From positions 62,001 through 126,000 of the forward strand of contig NZ_BBZF01000025.1 of assembly GCF_020884795.1 (NCBI RefSeq): DNA of 64,000 bases, in the 5' to 3' direction. The notes beneath the pieces were generated by a model that was not told where the DNA came from, did no database searches, and saw nothing but the letters and a program-made list of their open reading frames with translations. The number at the start of each line of letters is the position of its first letter. The stretch's first letter is position 1. Of the stretch, positions 1 to 11,400 are shown in pieces. Source of the DNA: Micromonospora okii. Its GTDB lineage: Bacteria > Actinomycetota > Actinomycetes > Mycobacteriales > Micromonosporaceae. The translations under genes were made by a program, and so were the position numbers.

Positions 1-2
1 TC

Positions 3-2030
3 GTGCCCGAGACGGGTCCGCGGGATGCCGCCCTGATGCTGGCGCAGGAGCCGGGTGGGAACCGCATCACGGCGTTGGGGGGCACCGGCGTCGCGTCCAC
101 CGGTCGCTCCCCGTGGCCGCCCAAGCGCAGCGACCCGAGTAGCTGGAGCTATCAGCCGGGCTGGCGTCAGGCCGTCGACCCGGCCGTCGGTGCTCCCCTG
201 CGCGGCACGTGCCTGGTCTTCTCCGACGGCCCGCTCGGGGTGTCGGTCACCGAGCGGCTGGCCGAGCACGGCGTGCACCCGGTACTGGTCGCCTCGACGC
301 CGGCCGGCGGAACGGCCCTCGATCCGGCCGACCCGGCCGGATACGGCGAGCTGGTGCGCCGGCTGGCAGACGAGGGCCGTCCCGTCCGGCTCGTCGTGCA
401 CGGGTGGGCCGCCGAGGACGCCTGGCGCCGGGGCGGGGCGGCGACCTTCGACACCGTGGCCGCCAGTCAGGAGCGGGGCCTGCAGAGCCTGCTGCATCTC
501 GCCCGGGCGTTCGGAGAGCTCGACCATAGCGAGGGCGTGCGGATCGTCGCGGTCACCGCGGGGTGCCAGGACGTGCTCGGCGACGACGTGCGCCATCCCG
601 AGCACGCCACCGTCGCCGCCGCAGCGAAGATCATCCCGCGGGAGTACCCCTGGATGGCCTGCACCGTGCTGGACCTCGCGGCCGATCGTCCGGCCACCGT
701 GGACACTCGCCGAACAGCAGCGGACGTGGTCCGGGAACTGCTGGTCGCCCGGGAGTCAGGCGTCGTGGCGCGCCGGGGTCGGCGTCGGTTCGTTCCGGAC
801 TACCAGCCGTACCCGCTGCCGCCCGCGCCGGCTGAGAAGCCCGCTCGCGGCAGCGCGACGTACCTGGTCTGCGGCGGCCTGGGCGGCATCGGACTCAGCG
901 TCGCCGAATGGTTGGCCCGCAGCGGCGCGGGACACCTGGTGCTGACCAGCCGCCGCCACCTGCCACCGCCGGAGCGATGGGCGGCGTACGTCACCAACGG
1001 CGAGGACGCGCGCACCCGCCGGGTGCTGCGCCGTCTGCTCGCCCTGACCGCGACGGGCACCAAGGTCGAGGTGCGCTCCGTCGACATCACGGACCGCGCC
1101 GGGATGAGTGACCTGGTGGTCGGCATCGAGCGGCGGCTGGGGCCGCTGGCCGGTGTCGTGCACGCGGCCGGGGTGCCCGACACCGGTGGAATGATCCAGC
1201 GGCGCGTGGACACCCGTGCGGCGACGGCGGCGAAGATCGAGGGTCTGCTCGCTCTCGACGAGGCGGTCGGCGACCGCCCCCTCGACTTCTTCGTGCTGTG
1301 CTCCTCTATCGGTACCGTGCTGCACAAGCTCAAGTTCGGCGAGGTGGGGTACGTGGCGGCGAACGAGTTCGTCGATGCCTTCGCCGGATACCGCGCACTC
1401 CGACGTCCCGGCGTCACGGTCGCCATCGCGTGGACCGACTGGCTGGACGACGGCATGTGGGCCGACGCGCAACGGCGGGCGCGCGGAGCGACGCGGCGTG
1501 TCGCCGAGTCGGTGAGCGGCGACCCGGGAGATGACCTGCTGGGCGGGGTTACCCACGCCGAAGGGATCGACGTGCTGGCCCGCATACTCGCCGCCGGCCC
1601 GGCACCCCGGGCGGTGGTGTCGCCCCGCGACCTGGACGTCCTACTCGCTCACCACGCATCCTTCAGCATCGACGACCACCTCGCCGCCGTCCGGCCGCCG
1701 ACCCCGGCCGGCACCCCGACCGCGGGCGGAAAAGCCGGACCGCCGGGCGGCGTAGCGACCTGGCCCGACGACGATCCGGGCGTGTCGGTACGCCGTACCG
1801 TCGCGGCGTTCTGGGAAGAGCTGCTGGGTGTCACCGACCCGGACCCGGGCGACGACTTCTTCACCGTGGGCGGGGACTCCCTGCTCGCCCTGCGGCTGCT
1901 CGCGATGGTCCACGACGAGTTCGGGGTCGAGATCCCGATCGCGCGGCTGTTCGACGCCCCCACTCTGCACGGACTCGTCGAGCACATCGAGAAGGTCCGG
2001 CACACCGACCGGGACGAGGTGGTGCTGTGA
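3..2030 (+). CDS. blmVIII: Modular PKS, C-terminal part: ketoreductase-ACP (BlmVIII-like), 5' end cut by window
   Basis: This is the end of a type I polyketide synthase; the frame is open to the window edge, so the true start lies upstream. A KR structural half (about residues 30-260) is followed by the catalytic half with an NADPH motif GGLGGIG near residue 290, the active Ser in LCSSIG near 433 and Tyr in YVAAN near 449, so the ketoreductase looks active. A carrier domain follows with the phosphopantetheine Ser in GGDSLLA near 623. The next gene starts in the stop codon (GTGA). Lying directly upstream of a C-A-PCP gene and an acyl-ligase NRPS gene, it matches the BlmVIII (KS-AT-MT-KR-ACP) position of bleomycin clusters, where the PKS adds one methylmalonate-like unit. 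KS, AT and methyltransferase domains are not visible here, so the BlmVIII assignment rests on context. Confidence 0.85.
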   Translation: MPETGPRDAALMLAQEPGGNRITALGGTGVASTGRSPWPPKRSDPSSWSYQPGWRQAVDPAVGAPLRGTCLVFSDGPLGVSVTERLAEHGVHPVLVASTPAGGTALDPADPAGYGELVRRLADEGRPVRLVVHGWAAEDAWRRGGAATFDTVAASQERGLQSLLHLARAFGELDHSEGVRIVAVTAGCQDVLGDDVRHPEHATVAAAAKIIPREYPWMACTVLDLAADRPATVDTRRTAADVVRELLVARESGVVARRGRRRFVPDYQPYPLPPAPAEKPARGSATYLVCGGLGGIGLSVAEWLARSGAGHLVLTSRRHLPPPERWAAYVTNGEDARTRRVLRRLLALTATGTKVEVRSVDITDRAGMSDLVVGIERRLGPLAGVVHAAGVPDTGGMIQRRVDTRAATAAKIEGLLALDEAVGDRPLDFFVLCSSIGTVLHKLKFGEVGYVAANEFVDAFAGYRALRRPGVTVAIAWTDWLDDGMWADAQRRARGATRRVAESVSGDPGDDLLGGVTHAEGIDVLARILAAGPAPRAVVSPRDLDVLLAHHASFSIDDHLAAVRPPTPAGTPTAGGKAGPPGGVATWPDDDPGVSVRRTVAAFWEELLGVTDPDPGDDFFTVGGDSLLALRLLAMVHDEFGVEIPIARLFDAPTLHGLVEHIEKVRHTDRDEVVL

Positions 2031-5000
2031 CCGCCGCGCCGATCACCGAGCTCCTCCACGAGCTGCGTCGACGCCGTGTCACCCTGACCGTCGAGGGCGC
2101 CGACCTGCGCTGTAGCGCGCCCCCCGGCACGTTGACCGAGGACCTCGTCGCCCGCCTGCGGGTGAACAAGACCCAGCTGCTGGAGGCGCTGCGGGCAGAC
2201 GGCGAGGATACGGTGCTGTCGTACGCGCAGGAGCGGATCTGGTTGCAGGCCGCTCTCGAGCCGACGGACAACGCGTACAACCTGCCCCTGCGGATCGACC
2301 TGGACGGCGCGCTCCACCCGGCGGCCCTGCGCGACGCGCTCTGCGTGGTGGTACGCCGGCACGAGGTGCTGCGTACGGTCTATCCCACCCGGCGCGGCCG
2401 GCCGGTGCCCCTGGTCCTGCAGGCGCGACCGGTCCCGCTCCCGCTGGTCGACCTCGTCGCGCTCTCCGACGTCGACCGTGCCGCCGCCGTCGCGGCGGTC
2501 GAGACCGCGCAGGCCCGCCGTCCATTCGACCTCGGCACCGGCCCGCTGGTGCGGGCACTGCTGGTACGCGGGGAACCCGGACGGCACCATCTGCTGTTGA
2601 CCCGACACCACATCGCCAGCGACGGGTGGTCACTCGGGGTGCTCCTCGACGAGCTGAGCGAGGTTTACCGGGCCCGGGTCGAGGGACGGCCGTACCGCCT
2701 GCCGCACGACCCGCCCCGGTACGCCGCATACGCGGCGGCACAGCGGTCGTACGCCGTCACCGAACAGGCCGGGCAGCGGTTGGCCCGGTGGGCCGGGCAC
2801 TTCCGGGACGCCCGCTTCGACCTGGACCTGCTCGCCGAACCGGCGGCCGCCACGCCTCGGCTACCCGCCGGTTCCGAGCGGATCGTGCTGCCGGCCCCGC
2901 TGGTGGACCGGGCGCGGGCACTGGCCCGGCAGGCGGGCACCACGTTCTTCGCGGTGCTGCTCGCCGCGTACGGCACGGCCCTGCACCGGATCTGCGGGCA
3001 GGACGACATCGTGATCGGTAGTCCGTTCTCGGGGCGCACGTCGCCGCGGTTGTCCGCAGCCGTCGGCACCTTCGCCACCGTGCTGCCGCTGCGCCTGACG
3101 CTGTCCGGCTGCCCGTCGTTCCAGGACGTCATCCGGCGCGCACACGAGGAGCTGCGCCTTGCCCAGCAGCACCAGGACCTGCCGACGGAGAGACTCGTGG
3201 AGTTGCTGCGGCCGTACCGCACGCTCGCCGACAACCCGCTGTTCGCAGCGGTGTTCGCCCTGCAGAACACACCGTGGCCGGAGGTCCGGCTGCCGGGCCT
3301 GCGCGCCGCCGTCGTCGCCTCGCCGCCCGTCATGCCCAAGTTCGCTCTTGCGCTGACCGCCACCGAGCGGGACGGCGGCGTCGAACTGCACCTGGAGTAC
3401 GACCGCCACCGTCTCCCGGCCCCGACGGCGCGGCAGGTGCTTGACCTGACCTGCGCGGTGTTGCGCGACGTCGACCGCCCGGCCGGGGAACCCCGGTCTC
3501 CCTCCGGCGCAGACCCGACCGACGCCGAGCAGTGCCTGCACCGGCTGACCGAGGAGGTGGCCGCCCAGCGCCCGGACGCCGTGGCCGCGACCTACCTCGG
3601 CGCACACCTGAGCTACCGGGCGCTCAACTTACGGGCGCGGCGGTTGGCGGCGCGCCTGCGTGCGGCCGGGGCGGGCCCGGAGACGTCGGTCGTGCTCTGC
3701 CTCGAGCCCTCCCTCGACCTGATCATCGCCGCGCTGGCGATCCTCAAGACCGGTGCGGCCTACGTACCGGTCGACCCCCTGGATCCGGCGGCACGGCGGA
3801 CGCGCATCTGTGCGAGCAGCGGCGCACGGATCGGCGTGGCCCGGCCCGGGCTGCTCCCGCAGTGCCTGACATTGGTCCCGCCGGAAGATCACGGCGTCGG
3901 CCGGCCTGGGGCCGCGGCGGCGGGTCCTCCGGTGGTGGCGGAGAACCTCGCCTACGTCGTGCACACCTCGGGCAGCGGTGGCGTGCCCAAGGGTGTCATG
4001 GTGACCCACCGCAGTATCACCGGCCTGCTGGCCGGCGCCCGCGCCGCGCTGACGGAGCTGGCCGGTCCGGCGCAGGACGGCAGCGACGGGCCGGCACCGG
4101 TCTGGTCGATGACCCACTCGCCGGCCTTCGACGTGTCGGTCTTCGAGATGTGGGGCGCCCTGACCTCCGGAGCCCGGCTCGTGGTCGCGCCGGCCGGGCT
4201 CGCCCGTACGCCGGACGAACTGGCCGAGCACCTGATGGCGGAGCAGGTGAACGTGCTCAGTCAGACCCCTGGCGCGTTCGGGGAACTGGTGCCGGTGTTG
4301 TTGCGGGGCGGCGTGACCGGTTCCCTGCGTACCGTGCTGCTCGCTGGCGAGCGCTGCGACGTCGGCCGCTTCGACCGCTGGTTCGCCACCTTCGGTGACC
4401 GGCGGCCCAACCTGGTCAACCTGTACGGCATCACGGAGACGACGGTGCACGCCATGGTGCGGGTGCTGCGCGCCGCCGACGCCCGCGCGGGTATCAGCCC
4501 GCTCGGCGTCGCCCTCCCCGGGCAGCGGGTGGAGGTGCGCGGCCCGCACGGGCAGCCGGTGCCGGTGGGCGGACGGGGCGAGATGACCGTCGCCGGCGTG
4601 GGCCTGTCCCGCGGTTACCTCGGGCTTCCGGGCCGCACCGCGGAGCGTTTCGTCCCCGATGACCGGGGCCTGCCCGGCGGGCGTCGGTACCTTTCCGGTG
4701 ACCTCGCGGCGGTCGCGTCCGTGACGGATCTGGCGTACCTCGGCCGGACGGACGCCCAGATCAAGCTGCGCGGCCACCGGGTCGAGCTCGCCGAGATCGA
4801 GGCGGAGTTGGCCCGCCACCCCGACGTGCGTGGCGCCGTCGTGGTGCCCCGCAGCACCGGCACCCGGACGTACCTGATCGGTTACGTGCTGCCCGAGGAT
4901 GGGTCGGCCGGCTTCGACGAGAGCGCGTTGCGGCACTGGCTCGGACAGCGGCTGCCCCGGCACCTGGTGCCGGCCAGGCTGGCCCCGCTGCCGGCCCTGC

Positions 5001-5401
5001 CGCTGACCCGTAACGGCAAGGTGGACCGGGCGGCGCTCGTCGACCGGGCCCGGGAGCTGCCGGCGTCGGTGACGGCGCAGCCGCCGACATCGCCCACCGA
5101 GCGTGCGCTCGTCGCCCTCCTCACCGAGTTGCTCGGCGACGTCCCGGCGGAGTCCATCGGAATCCACGACGACCTGTTCGACCTGGGAGCCGACTCGCTG
5201 CTGATCACCCAGCTCCACGCCCGAATCGTGGAGATGTTCGACGTGGAGCCGCCGGTGCGACGCGTGTACCGGGCACTGGATTTGGCCTCCATTGCCTTGG
5301 TCGTGGACGAACTGCGCACCGAACGGGAGACGGAGGCGGTGCGCAGGGCTCTGGCCGAGGCGACCGGAACGGACAGCCCGGAGGACGCGTGGCGCGAGTA
5401 G
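2027..5401 (+). CDS. blmVII: NRPS: TubC docking-C-A-PCP (BlmVII-like)
   Basis: One complete NRPS module of 1124 aa. Residues 1-65 resemble a TubC-type N-terminal docking domain, suiting uptake of a chain from the PKS upstream. The condensation domain (about 70-490) has an intact HHIASDGWS near 194. The adenylation domain (about 500-1005) has the A3 loop HTSGSGGVPKG near 644 and the A10 lysine in RNGKVDRA. The PCP serine is in DLGADSLL near 1053. By hand alignment to GrsA the pocket reads D-V-F-S-L-A-L-V-H. Threonine pockets usually read D-F-W-N-I-G-M-V-H, so only the ends agree and the substrate may not be Thr. The GTG start overlaps the PKS stop, so the two are translationally coupled. Module assignment is solid; substrate is open. 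Confidence 0.88.
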   Translation: MTAAPITELLHELRRRRVTLTVEGADLRCSAPPGTLTEDLVARLRVNKTQLLEALRADGEDTVLSYAQERIWLQAALEPTDNAYNLPLRIDLDGALHPAALRDALCVVVRRHEVLRTVYPTRRGRPVPLVLQARPVPLPLVDLVALSDVDRAAAVAAVETAQARRPFDLGTGPLVRALLVRGEPGRHHLLLTRHHIASDGWSLGVLLDELSEVYRARVEGRPYRLPHDPPRYAAYAAAQRSYAVTEQAGQRLARWAGHFRDARFDLDLLAEPAAATPRLPAGSERIVLPAPLVDRARALARQAGTTFFAVLLAAYGTALHRICGQDDIVIGSPFSGRTSPRLSAAVGTFATVLPLRLTLSGCPSFQDVIRRAHEELRLAQQHQDLPTERLVELLRPYRTLADNPLFAAVFALQNTPWPEVRLPGLRAAVVASPPVMPKFALALTATERDGGVELHLEYDRHRLPAPTARQVLDLTCAVLRDVDRPAGEPRSPSGADPTDAEQCLHRLTEEVAAQRPDAVAATYLGAHLSYRALNLRARRLAARLRAAGAGPETSVVLCLEPSLDLIIAALAILKTGAAYVPVDPLDPAARRTRICASSGARIGVARPGLLPQCLTLVPPEDHGVGRPGAAAAGPPVVAENLAYVVHTSGSGGVPKGVMVTHRSITGLLAGARAALTELAGPAQDGSDGPAPVWSMTHSPAFDVSVFEMWGALTSGARLVVAPAGLARTPDELAEHLMAEQVNVLSQTPGAFGELVPVLLRGGVTGSLRTVLLAGERCDVGRFDRWFATFGDRRPNLVNLYGITETTVHAMVRVLRAADARAGISPLGVALPGQRVEVRGPHGQPVPVGGRGEMTVAGVGLSRGYLGLPGRTAERFVPDDRGLPGGRRYLSGDLAAVASVTDLAYLGRTDAQIKLRGHRVELAEIEAELARHPDVRGAVVVPRSTGTRTYLIGYVLPEDGSAGFDESALRHWLGQRLPRHLVPARLAPLPALPLTRNGKVDRAALVDRARELPASVTAQPPTSPTERALVALLTELLGDVPAESIGIHDDLFDLGADSLLITQLHARIVEMFDVEPPVRRVYRALDLASIALVVDELRTERETEAVRRALAEATGTDSPEDAWRE

Positions 5402-8400
5402 AGGTGACGGTGCCGAGCATCATCGACGTCGCGCGGGAGCACGCCGCCCGTCGACCGCACGCGCCCGCCTACGTCTTCCTCGACGACGGGGAGACCGAAG
5501 GGGGGCGCTGGGACTACGCCACCGTTGACCGGCGGGCACGTGCGATTGCCGCCACGCTGCGCGGGCGGGGCCTCGCCGGGCAGCGCGTGCTGGTCGCGTA
5601 CCCCTCCGGCCTCGACTACGTCCAGTCCTTCCTGGGCTGCCTCTACGCGGGCGTGGTCGCCGTGCCGTGCGACGCGCCGTCCGCCCGGAACGCGGTGCAG
5701 CGGACGGCCGGGATCCGCGCGGACTGCACACCGGCGGCCGCCCTGACCTCGGCGACCGGCCAGTCTCCACCGGTGCTTGCCGGGCTCGACCGAATCGACG
5801 TCGCCGACGTTCCCGACGCGGTCGCCGACGATTGGCGGGACCCGGGCCTTATCAGCGCCGACCTGGCTTTTCTCCAATACACCTCGGGCTCCACGCGGAA
5901 TCCGCGCGGGGTGATGGTCAGCCACGGCAACATCCTGGCCAACGAACGGCTGATCGCCGCCGCCTGCCGGCACGACGACGAGTCGACCTTCGTTGGCTGG
6001 CAGCCGATGTTCCACGACATGGGGCTGATCGCCAACGTCCTGCAACCGCTGTACCTCGGGTCCCTGTCGGTGCTGATGGCGCCGATGGCGTTCCTGCAGC
6101 GGCCGATGCGGTGGCTGCGGGCCGTCGACCGCTACGGCGGCCACACCAGCGGAGGACCGAACTTCGCGTACGACCTCTGCGTGGACAACAGCAGTGAACC
6201 AGACCGCGAGGGCCTGGACCTGAGCCGTTGGCGGGTGGCCTTCAACGCCGCCGAACCGATCCGTGAGCAGACTCTGCGCCGCTTCACCGACACGTTCGCC
6301 CCGTACGGGTTCTCGGCGGAGACGCACTTCCCCTGCTACGGGCTCGCTGAGGCGACCCTCCTGGTCACCGGCGCGCGGCGGAACGGACCGCCCCGGGTAC
6401 GCCCGGCGGCGTCGGACCGGTTGGACACCGACGCCGGCGTCATCCGGTCCGGGCCGGACCCGGTGGCGTCGCTGGTCTCCTGCGGCCCGCCCGGACTCGA
6501 CACCCACGTGCGCGTCGTCGACCCGAACAGCGGGCGTGAGCGCGCGGCCGGCGAGGTGGGTGAGGTCTGGGTGGCCGGTCCGGGAGTGGCCAGCGGGTAC
6601 TGGGGCGCGCCGGAGGAATCCGCGGTGACCTTTCGAGCCACCGTGTCCAGCCTTCCCGGGCGCCATTTCCTGCGCACCGGCGATCTCGGCCGCGTGCTCG
6701 ACGGCGAGTTGTACCTGACCGGCCGCCGGAAGGACGTCATCGTCATCCAGGGGCAGAACTACCACCCGCACGACCTAGAGCGCGACGCTGAGAACGCCGA
6801 CGCGGCACTGCGGCCGACCTGCGCCGCCGCGTTCGCCGTCGAGACCGACGGGGCTCCGCGCGTGCTGCTCTGCGCCGAGTTGGTCTCCTACGGCGCCTCC
6901 CGCGATCCTGACCGGATCGCCGCGACGGTCGCTGCGGACCTGCTGCGCCGCCACGGCGTACGGCTGCACGCCCTGGTCCTGCTGCGCCGTGGCGGGGTGC
7001 CCAAGACCACCAGCGGCAAGGTCCGCCGCGGAGCCTGCCGAGACAGCTACGTCGCCGGGACGCTGCCGGTCTACGCGGAGATCCCGCTGGAGCCGCACCC
7101 GGTGCCGCCACCACTGCCCGATCCGGTGGAACTCGCCGCGCTGAACGTCGAAGCGGCGACTGCCCGCCTGGCCGACGCGCTGCTCGACCGGGCGGCCCGT
7201 GGACTGACGGACCGGCTGCGGACCGACCAGCCGCTCGTAGCGACCGGTGTCGACTCGATGCGTGCCGTGGCGCTGCACCATGCCGTGCAGGAGCGCTACG
7301 GGGTCGTTCTCGGCCTAGCCGACCTGCTCGGCGACACCAGTGTGCGCGAGCTGGCCGGGCGGGTGGTGCGAGAGGCACGCGAAGGGCTGACGGCGGCCCC
7401 GACGGTCGACCCACCACGGATGGCGCCGGCCGCGCCGGACGGCTCGGCGCCCTGGCGGCCGCTGACCGAGCGCCAGCGCGGGCTGTGGTTCGAGACCATG
7501 CTGCTGTCCGATGCTTCCGTTCACCAGTTGGCCCGGGCGCTGCGCCTCGACGCGACGGTTGGCGACGAGCGCATCGAGCGCGCGTTGGGCCGGCTCGTCC
7601 GCCGTCACCCGGCGCTGCGGACCGGGTTCGCGGTACGCGACGGACAGCCCGGCTTCCGCATCGACCGGGACGGCCCAGTGCCGTTGTGGCGGGACGCGCC
7701 GTCCAGCGCCGCGGAACTCGCGGAGGCGCTGCGCAGCGAGGCCGACCGGCCGTTCGATCTGCCGCGCGAGCGACCGGTCCGGTTCACCGTCTTCCGGCTC
7801 GAGGCCGGACAGCGGGTGCTGCTGATGATCGCGCACCACCTGGTCGTCGACTTCTGGTCGTTGGTGGTGCTGGTGCGGGACCTCGCGTCGGAGCTGACGG
7901 CGACCGGGGCGGCGGCCGAGCCGGCCGGTGACCCGGCCGTCGCGGTGCCGCCGTCCTCGGACCCGGACCGCAGTCGGCGCTACTGGCGGGAAACCCTCGA
8001 CGGGGCGCCGGACCAACTGGGATTGCCGCTGGTGGGGGAGCGGCCGCAGCGGCGGTCGGCGGCCGGCGAACGGCGCGAGTTCCGACTGCCCGGCGAGCTG
8101 ACCGCGCCGCTGCGCGCACTGGCGAGGACGTACGGCTGCACCGTCTTCCAGGTGTTGCTGAGCGCGTTCCAGCTGCTGCTGCACCGCTACACCGGGCAGC
8201 GTGACCTCGTCGTCGGGACGCTGCTGGCGGCCCGGCAGACGCCGGAACTCGCCGAGCGGGTCGGCTACCTGGTGGACCTGTTGCCCATCCGGTCCCGGAC
8301 CGTCGGCACCGAAGCGGCGTCGACGTTCCTGCGGCGCACCGCCGGCACGGTGCGCGACGCCATCGCACACGCCGACTATCCGTACCACCGGATGGTCAGC

Positions 8401-11400
8401 GACCTCGGACGTGCGCGCGATGCCCTGCGTGCGCCCCTCGTGCAGGCACTATTCGTGCTGCACCGCGAGTACGGCGGGGACGCCGAGGGCTTCCGCGCGT
8501 TGGCCCTCGACCTGCCCGCCCGGCTGGATCTGGGCGGGGTTCCGGTCGACACGCTGCCGGTGCAGCGTCGCTGGTCCGCCTTCGACCTGTCACTGAGCAT
8601 GGCGGAGCTGGACGGCGGCTTCGCCGGGGTCTGGGAGTACCGGACGGATCTGCTCGACGCGGAGACGGCGGCCGGGCTCACCGACGCGTTCGGTACGTTG
8701 CTGCGGCGGCTGACCGACTCGCCGGACACCGCGGTGGACGGGCTGCCGCTGGTGAGCGAGGAGGCTCGACGGGATCTGTCGGCCAGCGCCACCGGATCGG
8801 TCTGCCGGCCGGGTCGCCCGTCGGCGCTGCACGAGCTCGTCGCCGCGGCCGCCGGCCGGAATCCGGACGCCGTGGCGGTCGTCGACCCGCTCCGCGGCGA
8901 GCATCTCACCTACCGGGCGCTGCACCGCGCGGCGGCCGCCCTCGCCCGGCAGTTGCACCGCCTCGGCGCGCGCGTCGACACACCGGTCGGCGTCCTCGTG
9001 GAGCGGAGCGTGGACCTGCTCGTCGCCGACCTGGCCGTGCTCTACGCGGGCTGCACCCTGTTGCCGCTCCACGTCGCCGAGCCCGACGCCCGACTGGCCA
9101 CGATCCTGGCCGAGAGCCGCCCGTCGCTGCTGCTCGTTCAGCGGCATGTACGCGCACGCGCGGAGCGGTTGGGTGTGCCGACCGCCACCGTCGCCGCCTC
9201 AGATTCGACCACCGAAGTCGGCGGACTGTGCCGGCCGGTGTCCGCCGACCACACGGCTTACCTGATGTACACCTCGGGCTCGACGGGCGGGCCGAAGGGG
9301 GTACTCGTCCCACACGGCGCACTGGTCAACCGGCTCGTGTGGATGCAGGAGGCATACCGACTCGCTCCCGGTGAGCGGGTGGTGCACAAGACACCGGTGT
9401 CGTTCGACGTCTCGCTGTGGGAGCTGTTCTGGCCGTTGACTGTCGGCGCCTGCGTGGTGCTCGCCGCGCCCGACCGACACGCCGACGCCTCGTACCTGCT
9501 TGAGCTGGTGGCCGCCGAGCAGGTCCACACGGTGCACTTCGTACCCACGATGCTCGACTCGTTCCTGGCTGCGGTGACGGCACGGCCCGGCTGGCGGTCG
9601 GCGCTGCGTCGCGTGGTATGCAGCGGTGAGACCCTGTCCCCGGCCTTGGCGGCAAGAGCGTTGCGTCAGCTGCCGCAGGCGCGGCTGGAGAACCTGTACG
9701 GGCCGACGGAGGCAGCCATCGACGTCACCTCCTGGTCCTGCCGGCCGGACGCGACCGAGCGGGTGCCGATCGGGCGGCCCATCGCGAACGTCGAATGCCG
9801 GGTGCTCGACCGGCGTGGCGGGTGGCTGCCGGGTGGCGCGGTCGGCGAGCTGTACGTCGGCGGAGCGGGGCTGGCCCGGGGTTACCTGTGCCGTCCGGGG
9901 TTGACTGCCGAGCGGTTCGTGCCGGTGATCGGCACCGCCGCTGGCAGCCGCCACTACCGCACCGGCGACCGGGTCCGGCGGCGGCCGGACGGAACGCTGG
10001 AGTTCCACGGCCGCGACGATCATCAGGTGAAGATCGGCGGGAACCGGGTGGAGCTGGACGAGGTGGCGGCCACGGTGCGCCGGCTGCCGAACGTACGGGA
10101 TGCCGTGGCGCTGGCTCACCCGGACGCCCGGGGGGATCTTTACATCGTCGCCTATGTGACGGGCGAGGTTGCCGGTCCGGACGCGGCCGAGGCCGTGCGC
10201 GAAGCCTGCCGAACCCACCTGCCGGCGTACATGGTGCCCGGTCGGGTGCTGCCGCTCGACCACCTGCCGCTGACCGCGAACGGCAAAGTCGACCGCGCCG
10301 CGTTGCCGGTGCCGGGACCGGCCGCGCCGGAGCGCCGAGCCACGCCGCCCGCCACGGAGCGGGAGCAGCGGCTGCTCGAGCTGTGGCGTCTCCATCTGGA
10401 CACGGTCGAGGTCGGGGTGACGGACAACTTCTTCGCCCGGGGCGGGGACAGTATCCGGGCCCTTCGCCTGGTCGCCGCCGCCGAGGTGGTCGGGCTGCGG
10501 TTCGATCTCGGCGACCTGCTCCAGCATCCCACGGTCCGGGGACTTGCCCGCCAGCTGGCAGACGAGTGGCGGAAGGAGGGGACCGGCGCGTCGCCCGGTG
10601 CTGCACCGTTCGCGCTGTGCCCGGCGGCAGCGGTTCGGGCTGACGTGGCGGACGCGTACCCGATCTCGATGGGGCAGCGGGCGCTGCTGTTCCAGAGCCA
10701 GCACCACCGGTCGTACGAGATCTACCTGACCAGCGTGGCGGTGCGGGATCGGCTGGACCCGGAGGCGTTGGCCGCCGCGGTCGAAGGAGCCACACTGCGG
10801 CACGCCTACCTGCGCTCCACCTTCGACCTGTTGTCGTACCCGGAGCCGATGCAACTGGTCCACCCTGACATGCGAACGGCGCTCGAGGTGGTCGACGTAC
10901 GGGGGCTGGCGGAGCCGACGCGGGCGGCGCGGATCGGGCAGTGGCTGCGTGAGGAGCGGCGCCGGGCGTTCGACACGGCGGCCGGCCCGCTGGTGCGGTT
11001 CACCGTGCACCGGGCGGACCAGGACTTCCGGCTGACGGTGAGCAGCTTCGCGCTGGACGGGTGGTGCGACGCCACGCTGCTGACCGAGATCCTCGCCGAC
11101 TACGCTCTGCGCCGCGATGGCGGCGGAGCCGCCATCGCGGCCCCACGCGTCGAGTATCGCGACTTCGTGACGGCCGAACTAGCCGCGATCCGGTCGGCGG
11201 AACACCGACGGTTCTGGCAACGTGAGCTGGCTGGAGCGCGGGTGACCGAGGTGAGGGGCCTGCTCGCGGACGGCGTCGTCGCGTCCGACGGCGACCCGCC
11301 GGGGCTCGACGACCGCCGGCACGTGTGGACGGTGCCTCGCGCGGTGGCCGCCCGGCTCGACGCGCTCGCAGGCGAGTTGGGTGTGGGCCTCAAGCACCTG

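Noticed and set aside
3629..6771. Long minus-strand frames opposite the NRPS genes
   Set aside because: Composition-driven open frames without domains; the plus strand encodes continuous C, A and PCP domains.
9199..11010. Minus-strand frame of 603 codons
   Set aside because: Shadow of the BlmVI-like gene; rich in Arg, His and Gln with no family pattern.
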